A stretch of 64,000 nucleotides of DNA from Annona cherimola (GCA_030490835.1 CM059971.1:69582224-69646223); one strand, 5' to 3'. Counted from the stretch's first letter, positions 1 through 11,339 are shown. Notes: generated by a model from the sequence alone, not told the origin. Translations and numbers: made by a program.

Positions 1-355
1 AATCCTCAATGTTCCCCTATGGAATAGGCATATCTTTTATCACCTCCCAACCTGCATCTGCCACTGCTCTCTTGATTCCAGCCTCCTTTTGCATCCTTCT
101 GTCCTTGTCAATCAACTGTTCTACCTTTGCATTCTCCTCTCTTTAACGAGAGTGGACCCCAGCCATTTGAATATTTCCATTTCACCATTGGTCGCAAATA
201 AATTGGACCTTTTCTCTATTCTCGATTCTCTATTTGTATCATTTTCTGAGAGGCTGCAGAGTCTGAAAAGTGCTCCTCCAATTACATGATGCTCCTTTCC
301 GATTTTTTACTTCCATATATCTCCAGAGGTAAAATACTTAATCCTAAATATTCAT
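1..355 (-). repeat. Inverted paralogue of the sequence at 8255-8570
   Basis: Read on the minus strand, this stretch aligns with the plus strand at about 8255-8570. Shared landmarks are a run reading ATATATGGAAGTAAAAAA, then AGGAGCA(C/T)TTTTC, then AAAAGGTCCAATTTATTTG, and finally GGAGAATGCAAAGGTAGAACAG. Neither copy keeps a long open frame over the shared part and I recognise no protein family. It may be a decayed transposon or captured gene fragment. Seen: the inverted homology. Inferred: common origin. Confidence 0.7.
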
Positions 356-360
356 TGGGA

Positions 361-540
361 CAAAGCATGAGATTCTGTCAATAGTCTCGAGGCCTACTTT
401 TTTTATTGGATATTTATAATTACGTCTCAATTATATTACAATCAAGTATTGATAAATTCTTATAATTAATGGGAAAACTACAAATTCCGAGTACACGCTC
501 TTAAGTATTAAAGGGGAGATCACGAGCTCCCAAATATTAA
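361..540. other. AT-rich spacer upstream of block A
   Basis: No coding or repeat structure is recognised apart from two short similar phrases about ageing repeats (AGTATTAAAGGGGAGA and AATATTAAAAGGGAGA, 507-552). Confidence 0.5.
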
Positions 541-676
541 AAGGGAGACAAAGCTCCCATGCAGACTGCAGTCCATTTCATTAATGAATTTCGTCCCATT
601 CACACGTTTTTCACGTGGAACTACATTATTGTAGGAAAGAAATAAAGCTGATCGATCCTTGAGCTAAGCTGATCTC

Positions 677-684
677 TATATAAG
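677..684 (+). promoter_or_regulatory. TATA box of cystatin A
   Basis: TATATAAG lies 67 bases upstream of the ATG at 751. The same box lies 67 bases before the ATG in copy B. The segment between box and ATG is strongly conserved between the copies, as expected for a core promoter and 5' leader. Confidence 0.7.
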
Positions 685-750
685 TAGTGTGGTGGGATGG
701 ATTGGAATATAATTCAAAGGTGCAGCTGAATCAGTTTACGTATCCAAGCC

Positions 751-2132
751 ATGGCCTCTCAAACACTTATTTGCTCCTCCACTCCCAAACTTGCCGCCTT
801 TAATAATTTTCGTACCACACCTCCTCCCCTTCTGGCTCATCCTTTTCCTCGTGCATTCAGCAACTCTTCTTCTCTTCCAACGCTCTCCCTCAAAGCCTTC
901 AACTTTGGGATCAAGCCTTTACAAACATCTGATTTCAAATGTTACGCCACTGTTACAGATGAAAAGGACATCATTACTTCCGGTGCGTTCTAATATTTTT
1001 TCCTCTTCTTTCTCTCATATCTTAATTAAATCCGTAACATCTTATAAAGTAGGAGAAATACTTTTATCCACAAAGATTTCAATGGGTCAAACCCTTTTTT
1101 GACCCACCTTAATTCGTTATTGAATCAAAGAATTACATGGCCAGGAAGATTTCATAATTAATATCGTCAACCCCATGTTGTATATGCTTAAAAATATGAG
1201 ACTTGATCTTCTACGACCGGTCGGAAATCACCGGATTTCCGACCGGTCAAAAAATATATTTTTTTTATTTTTTTTGAAAAATAATTTTATAAACATGTTA
1301 ATCTAGTTATATTTAATCTATAAACCAAATTTTACCATTTTTGGATATGTATATATATTTATTTTGGATTTTTAAATACAGGGGTATTTAAGTCATTTTA
1401 AGAATATTTAAAATGACTTAAATACCCCTGTATTTAAAAATTCAAAATAAATATATATACATATCCAAAAATAGTAAAATTTGGTTTATAGATTAAATAT
1501 AACTAGATTAACATGTTTATAAAATTATTTTTCAAAAAAAATAAAAAAAAAATATATTTTTTGACCGGTCGGAAATCACCGGATTTCCGACCGGTCGTAA
1601 ATGATCAGTCGGCTAAAAATATTGATAATTATAATTATATATCGTAGTTTTAGTTACACTTGGCTCTTTTCTTTCCATTACTATATACCTACAGCAGTAA
1701 ATTGGAAGCTGAAATTGTATATATGTTTATTGTTGGAATGAATGAAAGAATGAGCTATTAATGAATTACACGTATATGTTCCATGCAGTTGATCATAAGC
1801 ATGGTCTGGTTGATGGGTGGAAAATTATCGGCATTGGTCCAGTTAGACTGTGGGAAGATATCAAGGACGTGGACCATAATGAGCATGTTCAGGCACTGGG
1901 CCAGTTCGCGGTGGATGAAGAAAACAAAAAACCTGAGAATGCAAAGACCCCCATCAAATTCCTTCGTGTGGTGGAAGCAGAACTGCTGGTGGTGGCTGGA
2001 GTGAATTACAGGCTGTGGATCGAAGGGGAGGTGGACAAGGTGGACAAGGTGTTCAAGGCTCTTGTCTTTGTTGGCCTCCCCATTTATCCGAAAGCACTGG
2101 AGTCTTTCAACCCTGTTCCATGGAAAAACTGA
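751..2132 (+). CDS. Cystatin-like protease inhibitor, predicted plastid-targeted, copy A (2 exons)
   Basis: Exons are 751-982 and 1789-2132, joined by a GT-AG intron (donor GTGCG at 983, acceptor CATGCAG at 1788); together they encode 191 residues. Residues 1-66 start MAS, are rich in Ser, Thr and Pro, and have no acidic residue before Asp61, like a chloroplast transit peptide; a cut near KCYA (63-66) is plausible. Residues 78-191 match the phytocystatin fold: Gly-Trp at 87-88, the alpha-helix signature LGQFAVDEEN (114-123), then the first inhibitory hairpin at 144-148. Cystatins inhibit papain-type cysteine proteases. Two oddities: the hairpin reads LVVAG instead of QxVxG, and residues 89-99 are an in-frame 33-base insertion missing from copies B and C. 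The usual Pro-Trp of the second hairpin is also not evident. Family membership is well supported; inhibitory activity of this copy is doubtful. Confidence 0.82.
1198..1613. mobile_element. Foldback MITE (Mutator-like, 9-bp TSD) in the cystatin A intron
   Basis: The 416-bp element is a near-perfect inverted repeat about a centre near 1405. Its ends begin GAGACTTGATC and, read inward from the right, GCCGACTGATC. Just inside each end lies a GC-rich hairpin module built on GACCGGTCGGAAATC and its complement. Perfect 9-bp target duplications TAAAAATAT flank it at 1189-1197 and 1614-1622. The matching intron site in block C (minus strand, 32320-32328) has a single TAAAAATAT, so it is the empty site. 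A 9-bp duplication is typical of Mutator-like elements. Confidence 0.92.
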
Positions 2133-3980
2133 GATCATATGATCATATATGATCCATCTATCTATCTACCTATGAAAATAAATGTTGGCTGCTGCGAAAT
2201 GAATGTTGGCTACTCTTGTTTCTGTATATCCTTATGCGTACGTTGATGGTTTAATTGCATGTGTCATGAATTTTTTTTATACACGATCGATCTCGATCTT
2301 GATCAAGAAAACAATAAACAAATCAACCTATTAAAAACTTTGCACTTCATTGAATGCAGATCATCATCCACACCACATTAAACATTTGACAAGTGCATAA
2401 CATATATTGAATAATCTCAGATAACTTTAATTCTATCAATAGTCAAAAGTTTTGTGAAAATGGTACTTTTGTTCTTTGTTAGTTAAAACAACATTTTCAG
2501 AGGCTAAATTAATTGATGGTCTTGGATTTTGTATATATAAACATCTCAGGAAACTTCACACTCAAATCGGTTGTATTTTATTGCATCAGTTGTGGAGTCG
2601 AAAGCTGTAGATATTTATTTATTCATAAGCGTTTCTCTGTGGAGATTACCTTATAAGTCTATACGTGGAAACATCATAATTAAAATCAACTAAGCAATCG
2701 TTTTTTACAAATACAACAATAAAAAATTCCCAAATTTAACTATAGATGTTTTAACTACTGCGCAAGCCATATATGCCATTATCTTTTGCGTACCATACTG
2801 CAAGAAATTGTATTTTTTCATGCTTAGTGTTAATGACATCCGTCTTGTGTTGGAAAAGATAACAATTAGCAACATTAGTAATTATTATCGTTTTTTAGCT
2901 TTAGTGACGATAGTATGGGAATAGTTGCGAAAAGTAATCTTCTAACTCTAATAAAAAAAAATTCTTTCAAAAAGATAAAAATTATTGGGTGTATTTGTCA
3001 TTCCTTGAAACATGTGAATTTAAAACTTTTTAATCTGCATAAATATCCTATATTATAGTTATTTTCTTACATTTTTTTACACAATTACCTTATTTTTCAA
3101 TTGTTTCTCCACAATTATCTATATATTTATTCTTTTCACTTCTTACTATCACACTTATCTTATTACATGACTTCTCCCCTTTTAAAAACTTTCATAGTAA
3201 AATTTTTTTAAAATTTTTTTTTATCAAATACCAAAAATACTAATTATTAACCTATAACTTTTAGTTACTACAACAAAATTTGATATAATAAATCATCCTT
3301 TTATAACTTAATTTAAATTTGGCTACATCTAATATCAAATGTTGGGAAACGCAATAATATTTTTGGTCAAATATGAATGGCACTAACTATTAAATTATTT
3401 TGACTACATATAGTTTAAAAATAGCTACTTTCTATCAAAATTAAGAACAGTAAGATTTGTGCGAACCTTAAACAGTAAAGTGTTTGCAATCACATAAGTA
3501 TAAATTATATATCTATACAACATTCTACTACTTTTGGAATATAATTGCTGATTCAAGCCCAACATTAGCAACAATCGGCAAAGAAAAGTTCCATCAAGTA
3601 GTATTGCCTCTAAAAGTTAGGTTGCAAAAAGTTACGTCTTAGCGATCATGACCAAAAATTTTGTCATTAAAGTTGTAGTTTTAGCAACATATATATTCAA
3701 ATTGTCGCTACATGCGGGTTTTTTGCTTCATATAGTATAGATTTGACTATACATATTTATTTTAGAACATATAGGGCCAGTTTGGAAAATGATAAAACTA
3801 TTGGGAGAAGTTTTCAATATAAAAGTTTTAAAATAAGAAAAATGATGTGATATGCAATAATTGAAAAATTAATAGTTGCATGAAATTTTTTGAAGAAATA
3901 ATTGAAATGTAAGGTAATTATATACAAAATGTGATGAAATTATTGAAAAATAAGGTAGTTACGGAAAAATTTTAGATAAA
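2133..3980. repeat. Duplicated 3' flank of cystatin A, with K-family MITE copies
   Basis: This stretch contains no gene. It is shared with block B (50806-52745) and, inverted, with block C (about 29890-31860). A candidate AATAAA poly(A) signal falls at about 2176. Two copies of a short repeat family (K family) are recognisable, at about 2995-3215 (minus) and 3771-3985 (plus). That family is marked by phrases such as GTAAGGTAATTATATA and GAAGAAATAATTGAAA. Confidence 0.7.
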
Positions 3981-5860
3981 ATGCAATTATACATAAGTCA
4001 ATAGAACTTATTTCATACCATGAAATGCATATGATATGTGCGTGAATGAAATTCATGCATGGAAAGTGAATTAAGGAGGTTTCCAAAGTTGTATGTTGGA
4101 TAGGTTGTCTGTCCTTAATGTAGCCTAGTCGATTCACCCGGTATCTTTCAATAGGAAGGTTTTTATGAGTGAATGATCACTTGGTAAATGTCATCTATCA
4201 AATGGAGAATATGTCACTGAATGACGTATATCCATATTCCGTTGCATTTCATCACTATGCATGCAAAAGATGGCATGCACATTTCATGATTTTCAATCAC
4301 GCTTGCTTATTAAGTTCACACAACTCGTTATTTTTAAAACTAACTAGATGCAGAGAGAATACAAGTCAAGAATTTTAGAGCCTTCACTTTGTAGGGTTTC
4401 AAGACAGGAAAATGTAAGCCTTAGTTCTATAATAAACAATTTGAATTATATAATCTCAAAAAGGGTGCTTAAAAGTGTAATTTGTTCACCTAAGCTTCAT
4501 GTAGTTGCTTTAAGGCAACTAAATTAAATAAAGTACAAATGCAAGAATGGTGGTAGCTACGTTTTCATTTTAAAGAATGGTTGTATAAATTTTATTAAAT
4601 GTTGTGATACTTGAATGATTGTACTTTTAGTTAATTAAGTATACTAAATGAAAATATAAAGGTGGGTGGAACTTTGGATTTTTGGTGTTTATTAGGGCCA
4701 TGTATATTTTTAAATGTACTATTTGCAAATGGCATGCTGCCCGAATTATGGATAAGAAAAAAAAGATCTAAGTAAGATATAAACGAAAAATTAGACTGCT
4801 TTTAGGGTCCATTAAGACAAGGCTTACACAATTGACGTTACTAAAAAGTGTATAGATTTTTAGTTTCATTATTAAGCTTCATTCAGTTGAAAAGATCTTA
4901 CGAGTTGAGATTACATTGTGACGTGTTTATGGGTAATTACAGAATTGAATATATTCCAAATGAATCACTTGCTTGGAATTCCAACCCACCAATGCACCCT
5001 TAAATAGATAACATCGACGTGCTTCCCTTGCTAGCTTTCCTTCTTAATTTCCTTTCACAATTCCGCGTGAGAAACGAGTTTGGGAGGCCAAAGTAGAAAT
5101 CACCAGACGGACGTTCATGCATGCATGCATATGCCTAGTTGCCTTCAATCACAGCAAGAAAATGTACTTTCAACAACCCATAACTAAATTTGTCACTATA
5201 CTTAAGAATTTGTATAGCTATTGAGCTGTGAATAATTAGTTAAGGTAAGCCGGGTACAAAAGACTTTATCTTATAATTTATTAAAATAGGTTTACCCCAT
5301 TTAGAAAGTATTTTAGCATTTTAAAAATATTTTTCAAAAATAATAGTGTTTTCTGCAAGTGTTTTCCAAATGCTGAAACAAATCTAATTATACATGAGAA
5401 TTACATGTATATATCCAGATGCTTCTTATTGACTCTTATATTGTTGACATATTTAATTACAAATAACGTAAGGATTTTAGAAGAAAATATGATAAGATTT
5501 TAAAATATTCTTATCATTTTTAATAAATAAATATATGCAAGGTGGGCCAAGATTCTTCAGATCAGGTGTTATGGTCGATCCATCTTGATCCTATTTTTGA
5601 ATTAAGGTACTAATTCTGACTCGTCCTTGCACTAGGTGAAAAAGCATTGATTTTACCCAAATAAAAATTGATCGAGTCAAATACAGGTCACGTATTGACC
5701 CGTGCTATTTTCTCCCTTATTTTCTAGTAATAATAATTTTTATATCACTTAAGTGTCACTAGAACTTTTAAAAAAAATTTGTCAATAGAAAAAAAGTGTC
5801 ACAAGAAGTACGTCGAAAAATTGTTGATTTTCTTTAAGTGAATTCCAGCCTGCGTGAATG

Positions 5861-7054
5861 TAAATAGATGGGAGACTAGTTAAACCAAATTAAGGTGTGA
5901 ACTCAGTTGACAAGATTCTAAGCACGTGGAAAACGTGCATGCGGAACGAAAGATTTGAATCGACGTGTATGCCTATCATTCCATAGCCTAATTAATGAAT
6001 GCAGACGATCAATGTCGTGTGTGCATAATTTCAAAAAAGTCAGGTGTAATCAAATATAACGGCTGGAAGTGCTGTGGATATAATTCACATTCATACCTCC
6101 CAGTTATGACTTATACCACAATTTTTCTTGATTATTTGCAGATAAAATTCTTGTTGCAAAAGGCTGAGAAAAGTCATTTCTAGATGGAAATGCCGTTGAA
6201 TGCATCCAAATTTTGGTTGATCATTGCGGGCCTGCTGTTGAATGCATCCAAAATTTTGAAAAATGCTGTTGAATGCTGTAATTTTTTTTAGACACATAGC
6301 TGTATATAAATGCGTACCTAAACATAATTTTGGCTGAAAAAGGCGACACATATAAAAACTTTTGTCGTAGTACGTATTTTGATAAGTATATGTCAATTTA
6401 TATATTGAAAGATAAAAATATACGTAATAATGAGGAAAAGTAGAGTTCACCTATCTATTTCAATGGAAACTTGTGGCTAAAATTAGAAGAATTTCAAAAG
6501 TTAAAATTCCTAGCTCGATGGAACCAAATTCACAAAACTAAAAAAAATTATTACTTATATGCTGCCATATATATGCGGCAGAATATAAATTTGACTGGGA
6601 TTGATGGTAAACGCAACTATCTTAAAAACATTTACAACCAACCCTTAATACTATTCGCAATCAAACCGAAATCACTGCATATTATAATACGAGCATGTTA
6701 TATTATTGCTGCTAAAAGCTTAATTAAAAATTATTTATGCCATTAATTAATTTTTTTAAAAAAAATTGGTCGCAGTTAAAACTATGTTGCAAAATACTGA
6801 TTTTCGTGTGGTGCATATACAATGAGGTAGGATGCACTAACACCACTTGTCAGCATGTGGCAAGAGCGAGGCATATGGCCTCAACCCCACAGTCGATCGA
6901 CCTCCGTTTGGCAGCTGTGGTGATACATTAATAATAGTGCAAAAAGAAGAGGCCGGTGTCAGCACGTAGACGGCCGAGGAAAGAACCAAAATGGAGACGG
7001 GCGAGAAAAGGACTGTTTATTTGAAAATGGGCCCTTATCCATTGTTACAAATTT
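5861..7054. repeat. Block of apparent 100% identity with 55190-56683
   Basis: Over these 1194 bases I found no difference from block B apart from one SINE inserted in B. The flanking sequence on both sides differs every few tens of bases: the nearest mismatches are at 5860/55189 and 7055/56684. Recent gene conversion, or very recent exchange between the blocks, would explain a sharp-edged identical patch. An assembly artefact is the main alternative. Confidence 0.75.
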
Positions 7055-7865
7055 TTTAATTATTTTTTTATTTCTTCCTATATAATTATCCTATTTTCAA
7101 TCATATTTAGTTGCATGGGTTAGATCATTGGTGAAAATGGGTTGAATAATAAAAAAAATTAAAATTATAAATTATTTAAATGTAATAATAAACAATCAAG
7201 AAAGATTTCTAAGGGTAGTAAGTTGTTGGATTTTAAAGATAAATTTCACATTTAATTTTAAGTAGAATGTTGATTCCGGTATTAATAACTATGCAAAACA
7301 TATAAAATAAATATCAATAAAAATGTGAAGTATGTCAATAAATATCAACTTTTAGTGGTACTTACAGCACTGAATATTATATATGGTTTAAATTTTAAAA
7401 TGATTGCCCATATAGGACCTAACCGTTTCTCGTATATGAAATCAAATACGGACTGCTAATTAAATTTTAATTTAAAAAACTAAATGTATTCGATATTTTA
7501 CATGTAGGTAAAGAATGGCCTGCTCCTACTAATATATGTATACAACATTTCTTTGCTTGATTAGAACATTAAAAGTCGTGTATATATATATATATATATG
7601 AAATGTTACTTTTGTTTTTTCTTTGGTAGGCCGTAGCACCTTATCTTTGATGGAATGAGGTGGCATTCTCTAGGTGGGTATAATTGGGATGGATGAGTGA
7701 GGAGTTGAGGCCATCACTATTCCATTCACATCATAACGTGTTGAGCCCACCAATGGACGATTTCACGTGACGTCATGGGTGTTACGTTATATATATTCGA
7801 GTAATTAGCGGGGATTTTGATTTTAGAGGCTTTTTCAGCCTCTCAATTTCATGGCAAAGATTGTC

Positions 7866-7976
7866 TTCAAAGGCCGATGGTAGCTTGGGGTTTACAGAAG
7901 TATCAGTTTTCAACTATGCATTGATGACAAAGTGGGCCTACAGGCTATTGACATACTCTGATTCATTGTACCATTG
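7866..7976 (+). pseudogene. LINE (L1-type) reverse-transcriptase C-terminal fragment
   Basis: One frame reads DGSLGFTEVSVFNYALMTKW followed by AYRLL, then a stop at 7974-7976. This resembles the conserved segment GGLGIRNLxxFNxALLGKW that follows the RT domain of plant L1-type LINEs. The fragment is only about 35 codons long and begins where A/B homology ends, so it marks a rearrangement or insertion junction. Confidence 0.6.
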
Positions 7977-8254
7977 AAATTTTTTTTTGATTGACAGTTT
8001 TATACAATGTGATATCTAAATATTACAATAAGGTATATTCACAACCGTCACACTATGGAGGAAATTTTTCTATAAATACCCTATACCCGGAAAAAATTTC
8101 TAAAAAGTAGCCACTTTCAAGGAGAAAATTATAAAACTTCTATTTCAGTGGACTGTATTATAAAAACTTCTCCCATCAGGGGGAGGAGATTTGAAACCCT
8201 GTATACCCACTACGAAGTGTCCGGATTTACCACTAGGCCAAGTGCCCAATGACT
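7977..8254. other. Unassigned AT-rich spacer
   Basis: No gene recognised. The stretch 8180-8245, with a phrase like ATTTGAAACCCTG, looks like the worn end of a dispersed repeat. Confidence 0.4.
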
Positions 8255-8570
8255 ATGCCATCAAATTTTTAGGACTAGGTATTTTACCTTTGGATATATA
8301 TGGAAGTAAAAAAATCAAAAATGGGGGATCGTATATTTTTGCAGGAGCATTTTCCAAAATCGATAGTTTTGAGAAAAAAGGATACAAATGGAGAATCGAT
8401 AAGGGAAAAAGGTCCAATTTATTTGGGACAAATGGACAAATGGCAGTATTTAAATGGCCAGTCCACTCCTATTGGAGATAGAGGAGAATGCAAAGGTAGA
8501 ACAGTTTATTGATTAGAACAAAATGATGAGGAAGGAGACTAAAATTAGGAGAGTAGTGGATTTATAGACT
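8255..8570 (+). repeat. Plus-strand partner of the inverted fragment at 1-355
   Basis: This aligns with the reverse complement of 1-355 with many differences. An open frame at 8191-8481 crosses it, but it is not conserved in the partner, so I do not call a protein. Confidence 0.65.
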
Positions 8571-9056
8571 ATCCCCTTTTGTGTAGATTAAATAGGATAA
8601 TTAATTTCTTGGCAATAATTATCACAAACAATCAAAAATCAAACCCACAAAATACACCACAATTTCATGGGGGAAAACTACCGGACTCAGTCCAAGCAAA
8701 ACTTCCACTGTAATACAATGGTATTACACATCAATGTCTTTTATAGTAAAAATAAGAGGATTTTATCATCACCAAAAGGATGGATTTCAACAAAGGGAAT
8801 AACAAAGGATAAATCTCACCAAAATTAAGACAATAAAAATCTGCAGAAGAGAATAGAAGTTTCTCTTCTCAATGAGCTAATACGTTCAATAGAACCAGTG
8901 GATTCAACTTCTTCTTCATAAATGGATAGACAAATTTGGCTATGGTCTTAGGAGAGAAAATACAGAAAGCAAAAAGATGAAAGGAAGAAGAAGAATGAGC
9001 AATTCAACAACTCTTGCAAATCTATTTCGTGCAACCGAATTTGGCATAATATAGAG
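8571..9056. other. Unassigned sequence
   Basis: No coding or transposon hallmark recognised. Confidence 0.4.
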
Positions 9057-9438
9057 GAATGATCCTGTTAACTCGGGCTAGGTAAATATCTTACTTAGCC
9101 CATCTCAAAAATCCTATTTAAAATAACTTTTTTTCGTACACTTGTTTATCTAAGTGTATTTAATACATAAATCAAGTTTTACCATTTTTAGATATATGTA
9201 TATTTTTTTTAGATTTTTAAAAATAAGGGTATTTTAAATACATATATATACATAGACGTTTAAAAATCTCAAAAAAATAGATAAACATATTCAAAAATAG
9301 TAAAACTTGGTTTGTATGTTAAAAACACTTAAATAAACAAGTGCATGAAGAAAAAAATAAAATAAAAGTTGTTATAAGTAGGTTTTTTAGGGTGGGCTAA
9401 GAGGGGCATTTACTTAGCTCGGGCTAACAGGATCACTC
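9057..9438. mobile_element. Foldback MITE of the same superfamily, no clear TSD
   Basis: The ends read GAATGATCCTGTTA and, complemented from the right, GAGTGATCCTGTTA. The subterminal module uses a CGGGCTA/TAGCCC hairpin. The inner arms share the family core: a phrase like TCTAAGTGTATTTAA, then TTTACCATTTTTAGA. A related right half with its flank recurs at about 63080-63340. No 9-bp duplication is recognisable, so the insertion is old or its flanks were altered. Confidence 0.75.
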
Positions 9439-9639
9439 ATCAATAAAAACATGATCCCACATTGTGTAGCATTTAAAATATCAGCACATTACTCTCATCT
9501 AGTAATTCTTGCAGCTATATTTTTAATTTTCTCATTTATGTTGGGGTCATTCTTAAGGTTGCTTAGAAATTGAAATTATCCCATATAATACATCCATTTC
9601 AAATTCTATCTCTCTATGAGGTGGTAATCCTAACAAGTT

Positions 9640-9930
9640 GTTCGCAATCTCCCCACAAGTGCACGGGTCATAGGTTATAGTATATAAAAAGTCATTCCCA
9701 TACAAAATTTAGGACTTAAAATGTTGTTTTCAAACACTTAATAACCAAAATCAAAAGAATGAGATAAGATAAAGGAAAGAAATAATAGAAAAAAAGTTGA
9801 CATTGAGAATGTAGAACGAGAAATTCAAAGTCGAGAGATGTGAGTACCTAGGATCTAGGGTTTCACATACGTCGTTTGCGCTGGATACGTAGAGTGTTTA
9901 TTTAATCCAGATATTGATAATTGGAAATTA
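9640..9930 (+). repeat. Arm X1' of an interleaved inverted repeat
   Basis: This aligns with the reverse complement of about 11775-12060. Landmarks are GCAATCTC, AAGTGCACGG, TATAGTATATAAA, GAGTACCTAGGA and TTTCACATACG. Together with 12062-12550 it would form a single element X' whose mirror copy X is contiguous at 11340-12060. Confidence 0.65.
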
Positions 9931-10239
9931 ATAATATATTTTATGGGCATTTTATACCAATTTGGTGGGTAATTAATTGAGATTAATGTAGAATTTGCTC
10001 TAAAACGTGGTTTTGCAACATTTGAGTATTAAATATCAATTTCAAGTTATTTAAATAATTTTAGTGATCTTTTAGCTTAAAATTATATTTTTTTATTTGT
10101 TGCCACAAAATCACAAGTGGTTGATATATTTTATTAAAGTGTTGCAATAATTGGGCTTTAATTATTTCTTTCTTTTATTAATTTGCTGGGTATATAATTT
10201 GGTTTAACAATTTTTTATGCAAGTTTGCAACATCGAGAG

Positions 10240-10990
10240 TGGGCCCCACAAAATCATCAACATCCAATTAATTAAATCTGGACTGTCCAAAACTTTCCAG
10301 ATCCAATTAGATTTTTCACCGTCCATTTAATGCATAAAATCAAAAATCCAGCCGTCCATTAAGGCCCACTAGCTCACCAGAAAATTAACGGCCTGGATTT
10401 CTTTTATCCAGGAAAATTCTAACCGTGATCAGCAGCAAAAATCCAGGCCATCCAATTCAATCACCGACCATCCAGAAAAATCCCATCTTAGCCCGCCGTG
10501 CATTAATTCCATTTGAGCCATCCATCCATTTCATCACCGGCCAATCAATGCAGCCAATCCAGCAGTTTCTTCTAAACAATTTGCCGTCAAATTAATCCTA
10601 AATCTCCACCGCCCATGCATCTGAATGCAATAAAATTTTCAGTCGTTCAAATTTATCCAGCCACCCTTCAATGTTGCAGCCTAGCCGTCCATTCTTTTCA
10701 ATAAGAAATTAATTTAATCATCAGCATCCAGCCATTAAATCATATCTAGGCCGTTGATTGATCCAAGCGTCCACCAACTGTCCAACCGCCTAAGATCAGC
10801 CAATCCAGAAAAATATCAGCCGTCCATTTAAATCCAGCCATCCAGTGCACCGTCCATATTGCTAAAAGCAGGGCCCAGGAATATCTAGCCGTCCAAGCTC
10901 ATGCGCAGCTCACTAAATCCTTGCCATCAAGACCGTTGATGTGGACCCCACCAGAAATTCAATCATCCATCTCAGTCATCTAAGTTAATC
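10240..10990. repeat. Degenerate CCGTCCA/ATCCAGCC-rich tract
   Basis: Short phrases such as CCGTCCAT, ATCCAGCC and CATCCA recur dozens of times at irregular spacing in both full and mutated form. There is no open frame of note. It resembles the low-complexity untranslated part of a large LTR or non-autonomous element. Confidence 0.55.
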
Positions 10991-11009
10991 TTAGCCGGGT
11001 TGATCTTAC

Positions 11010-11024
11010 ACATATAAAAGGGGG
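11010..11024 (+). promoter_or_regulatory. Candidate TATA box, possibly of an LTR
   Basis: CACATATAAAAGGGGG is a strong TATA match about 85 bases upstream of a GA microsatellite leader. It sits between the CCGTCCA-rich tract and the inverted element X, so it could be the promoter of a decayed LTR. No coding region follows. Confidence 0.35.
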
Positions 11025-11091
11025 TAGCAAGTACGCCTGGGGGGAGAATTTTACAAATTTTTTGGAGAGCAGAATTTTAAGAGAGAAATTT

Positions 11092-11093
<2 letters not shown>

Positions 11094-11134
<41 letters not shown>

Positions 11135-11213
11135 TTAAGAGAGAAATTTAGAAGAGAGAGAGAGAGAGTGAGAGAGAGAGAGAGAGAGAGTGAGAGAGAG
11201 AGAGAGAGAGAGG
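11094..11213. repeat. GA/CT microsatellite
   Basis: Two (GA)n runs are separated by a repeated phrase AATTTTAAGAGAGAAATTTAG, which also precedes the first run (about 11071-11091). The minus-strand reading frame over it is only Leu-Ser repeats and is not a gene. Confidence 0.85.
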
Positions 11214-11339
11214 TAGAGAGCACGGGCAAGAGGCGGATCGGCGAGTTGCGTGGAGCGACCGACACACCATCGGGAGCTTCAAACCAATAAGCCTTCTTAT
11301 CTTTTCTCTTTTTTAATTTTTATTGTCTTGTTTAAGATG

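Larger units (their letters stand above)
541..7862 (+). repeat. Segmental duplication block A (cystatin A and long 3' flank)
   Basis: From about 560 this region parallels block B starting near 49920. It covers the cystatin gene, its 3' flank (2150-3765 against 50815-52465), 3980-5900 against 53278-55220, and 5861-7054 against 55190-56683. After a gap of about 3.4 kb present only in B, 7130-7862 pairs with 60135-60882. Homology stops at 7862/60882, where A continues into a LINE fragment. Block C repeats the 1120-3900 part in inverted orientation. The short open frames at 5995-6931 recur identically in B, but this reflects nucleotide identity and I see no sign that they are genes. Confidence 0.85.

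Noticed and set aside
1758..2138. Minus-strand 126-codon frame over cystatin A exon 2
   Set aside because: It is an antisense shadow of exon 2 and is broken in the other copies.
5995..6931. Four open frames (62, 119, 91 and 64 codons) perfectly conserved at 55624-56560
   Set aside because: They overlap on both strands, lack motifs and lie in a stretch identical at DNA level, so conservation is explained by the identical patch and not by selection on protein.
11077..11265. Minus-strand Leu-Ser repeat frame
   Set aside because: It is a translation of the GA microsatellite.
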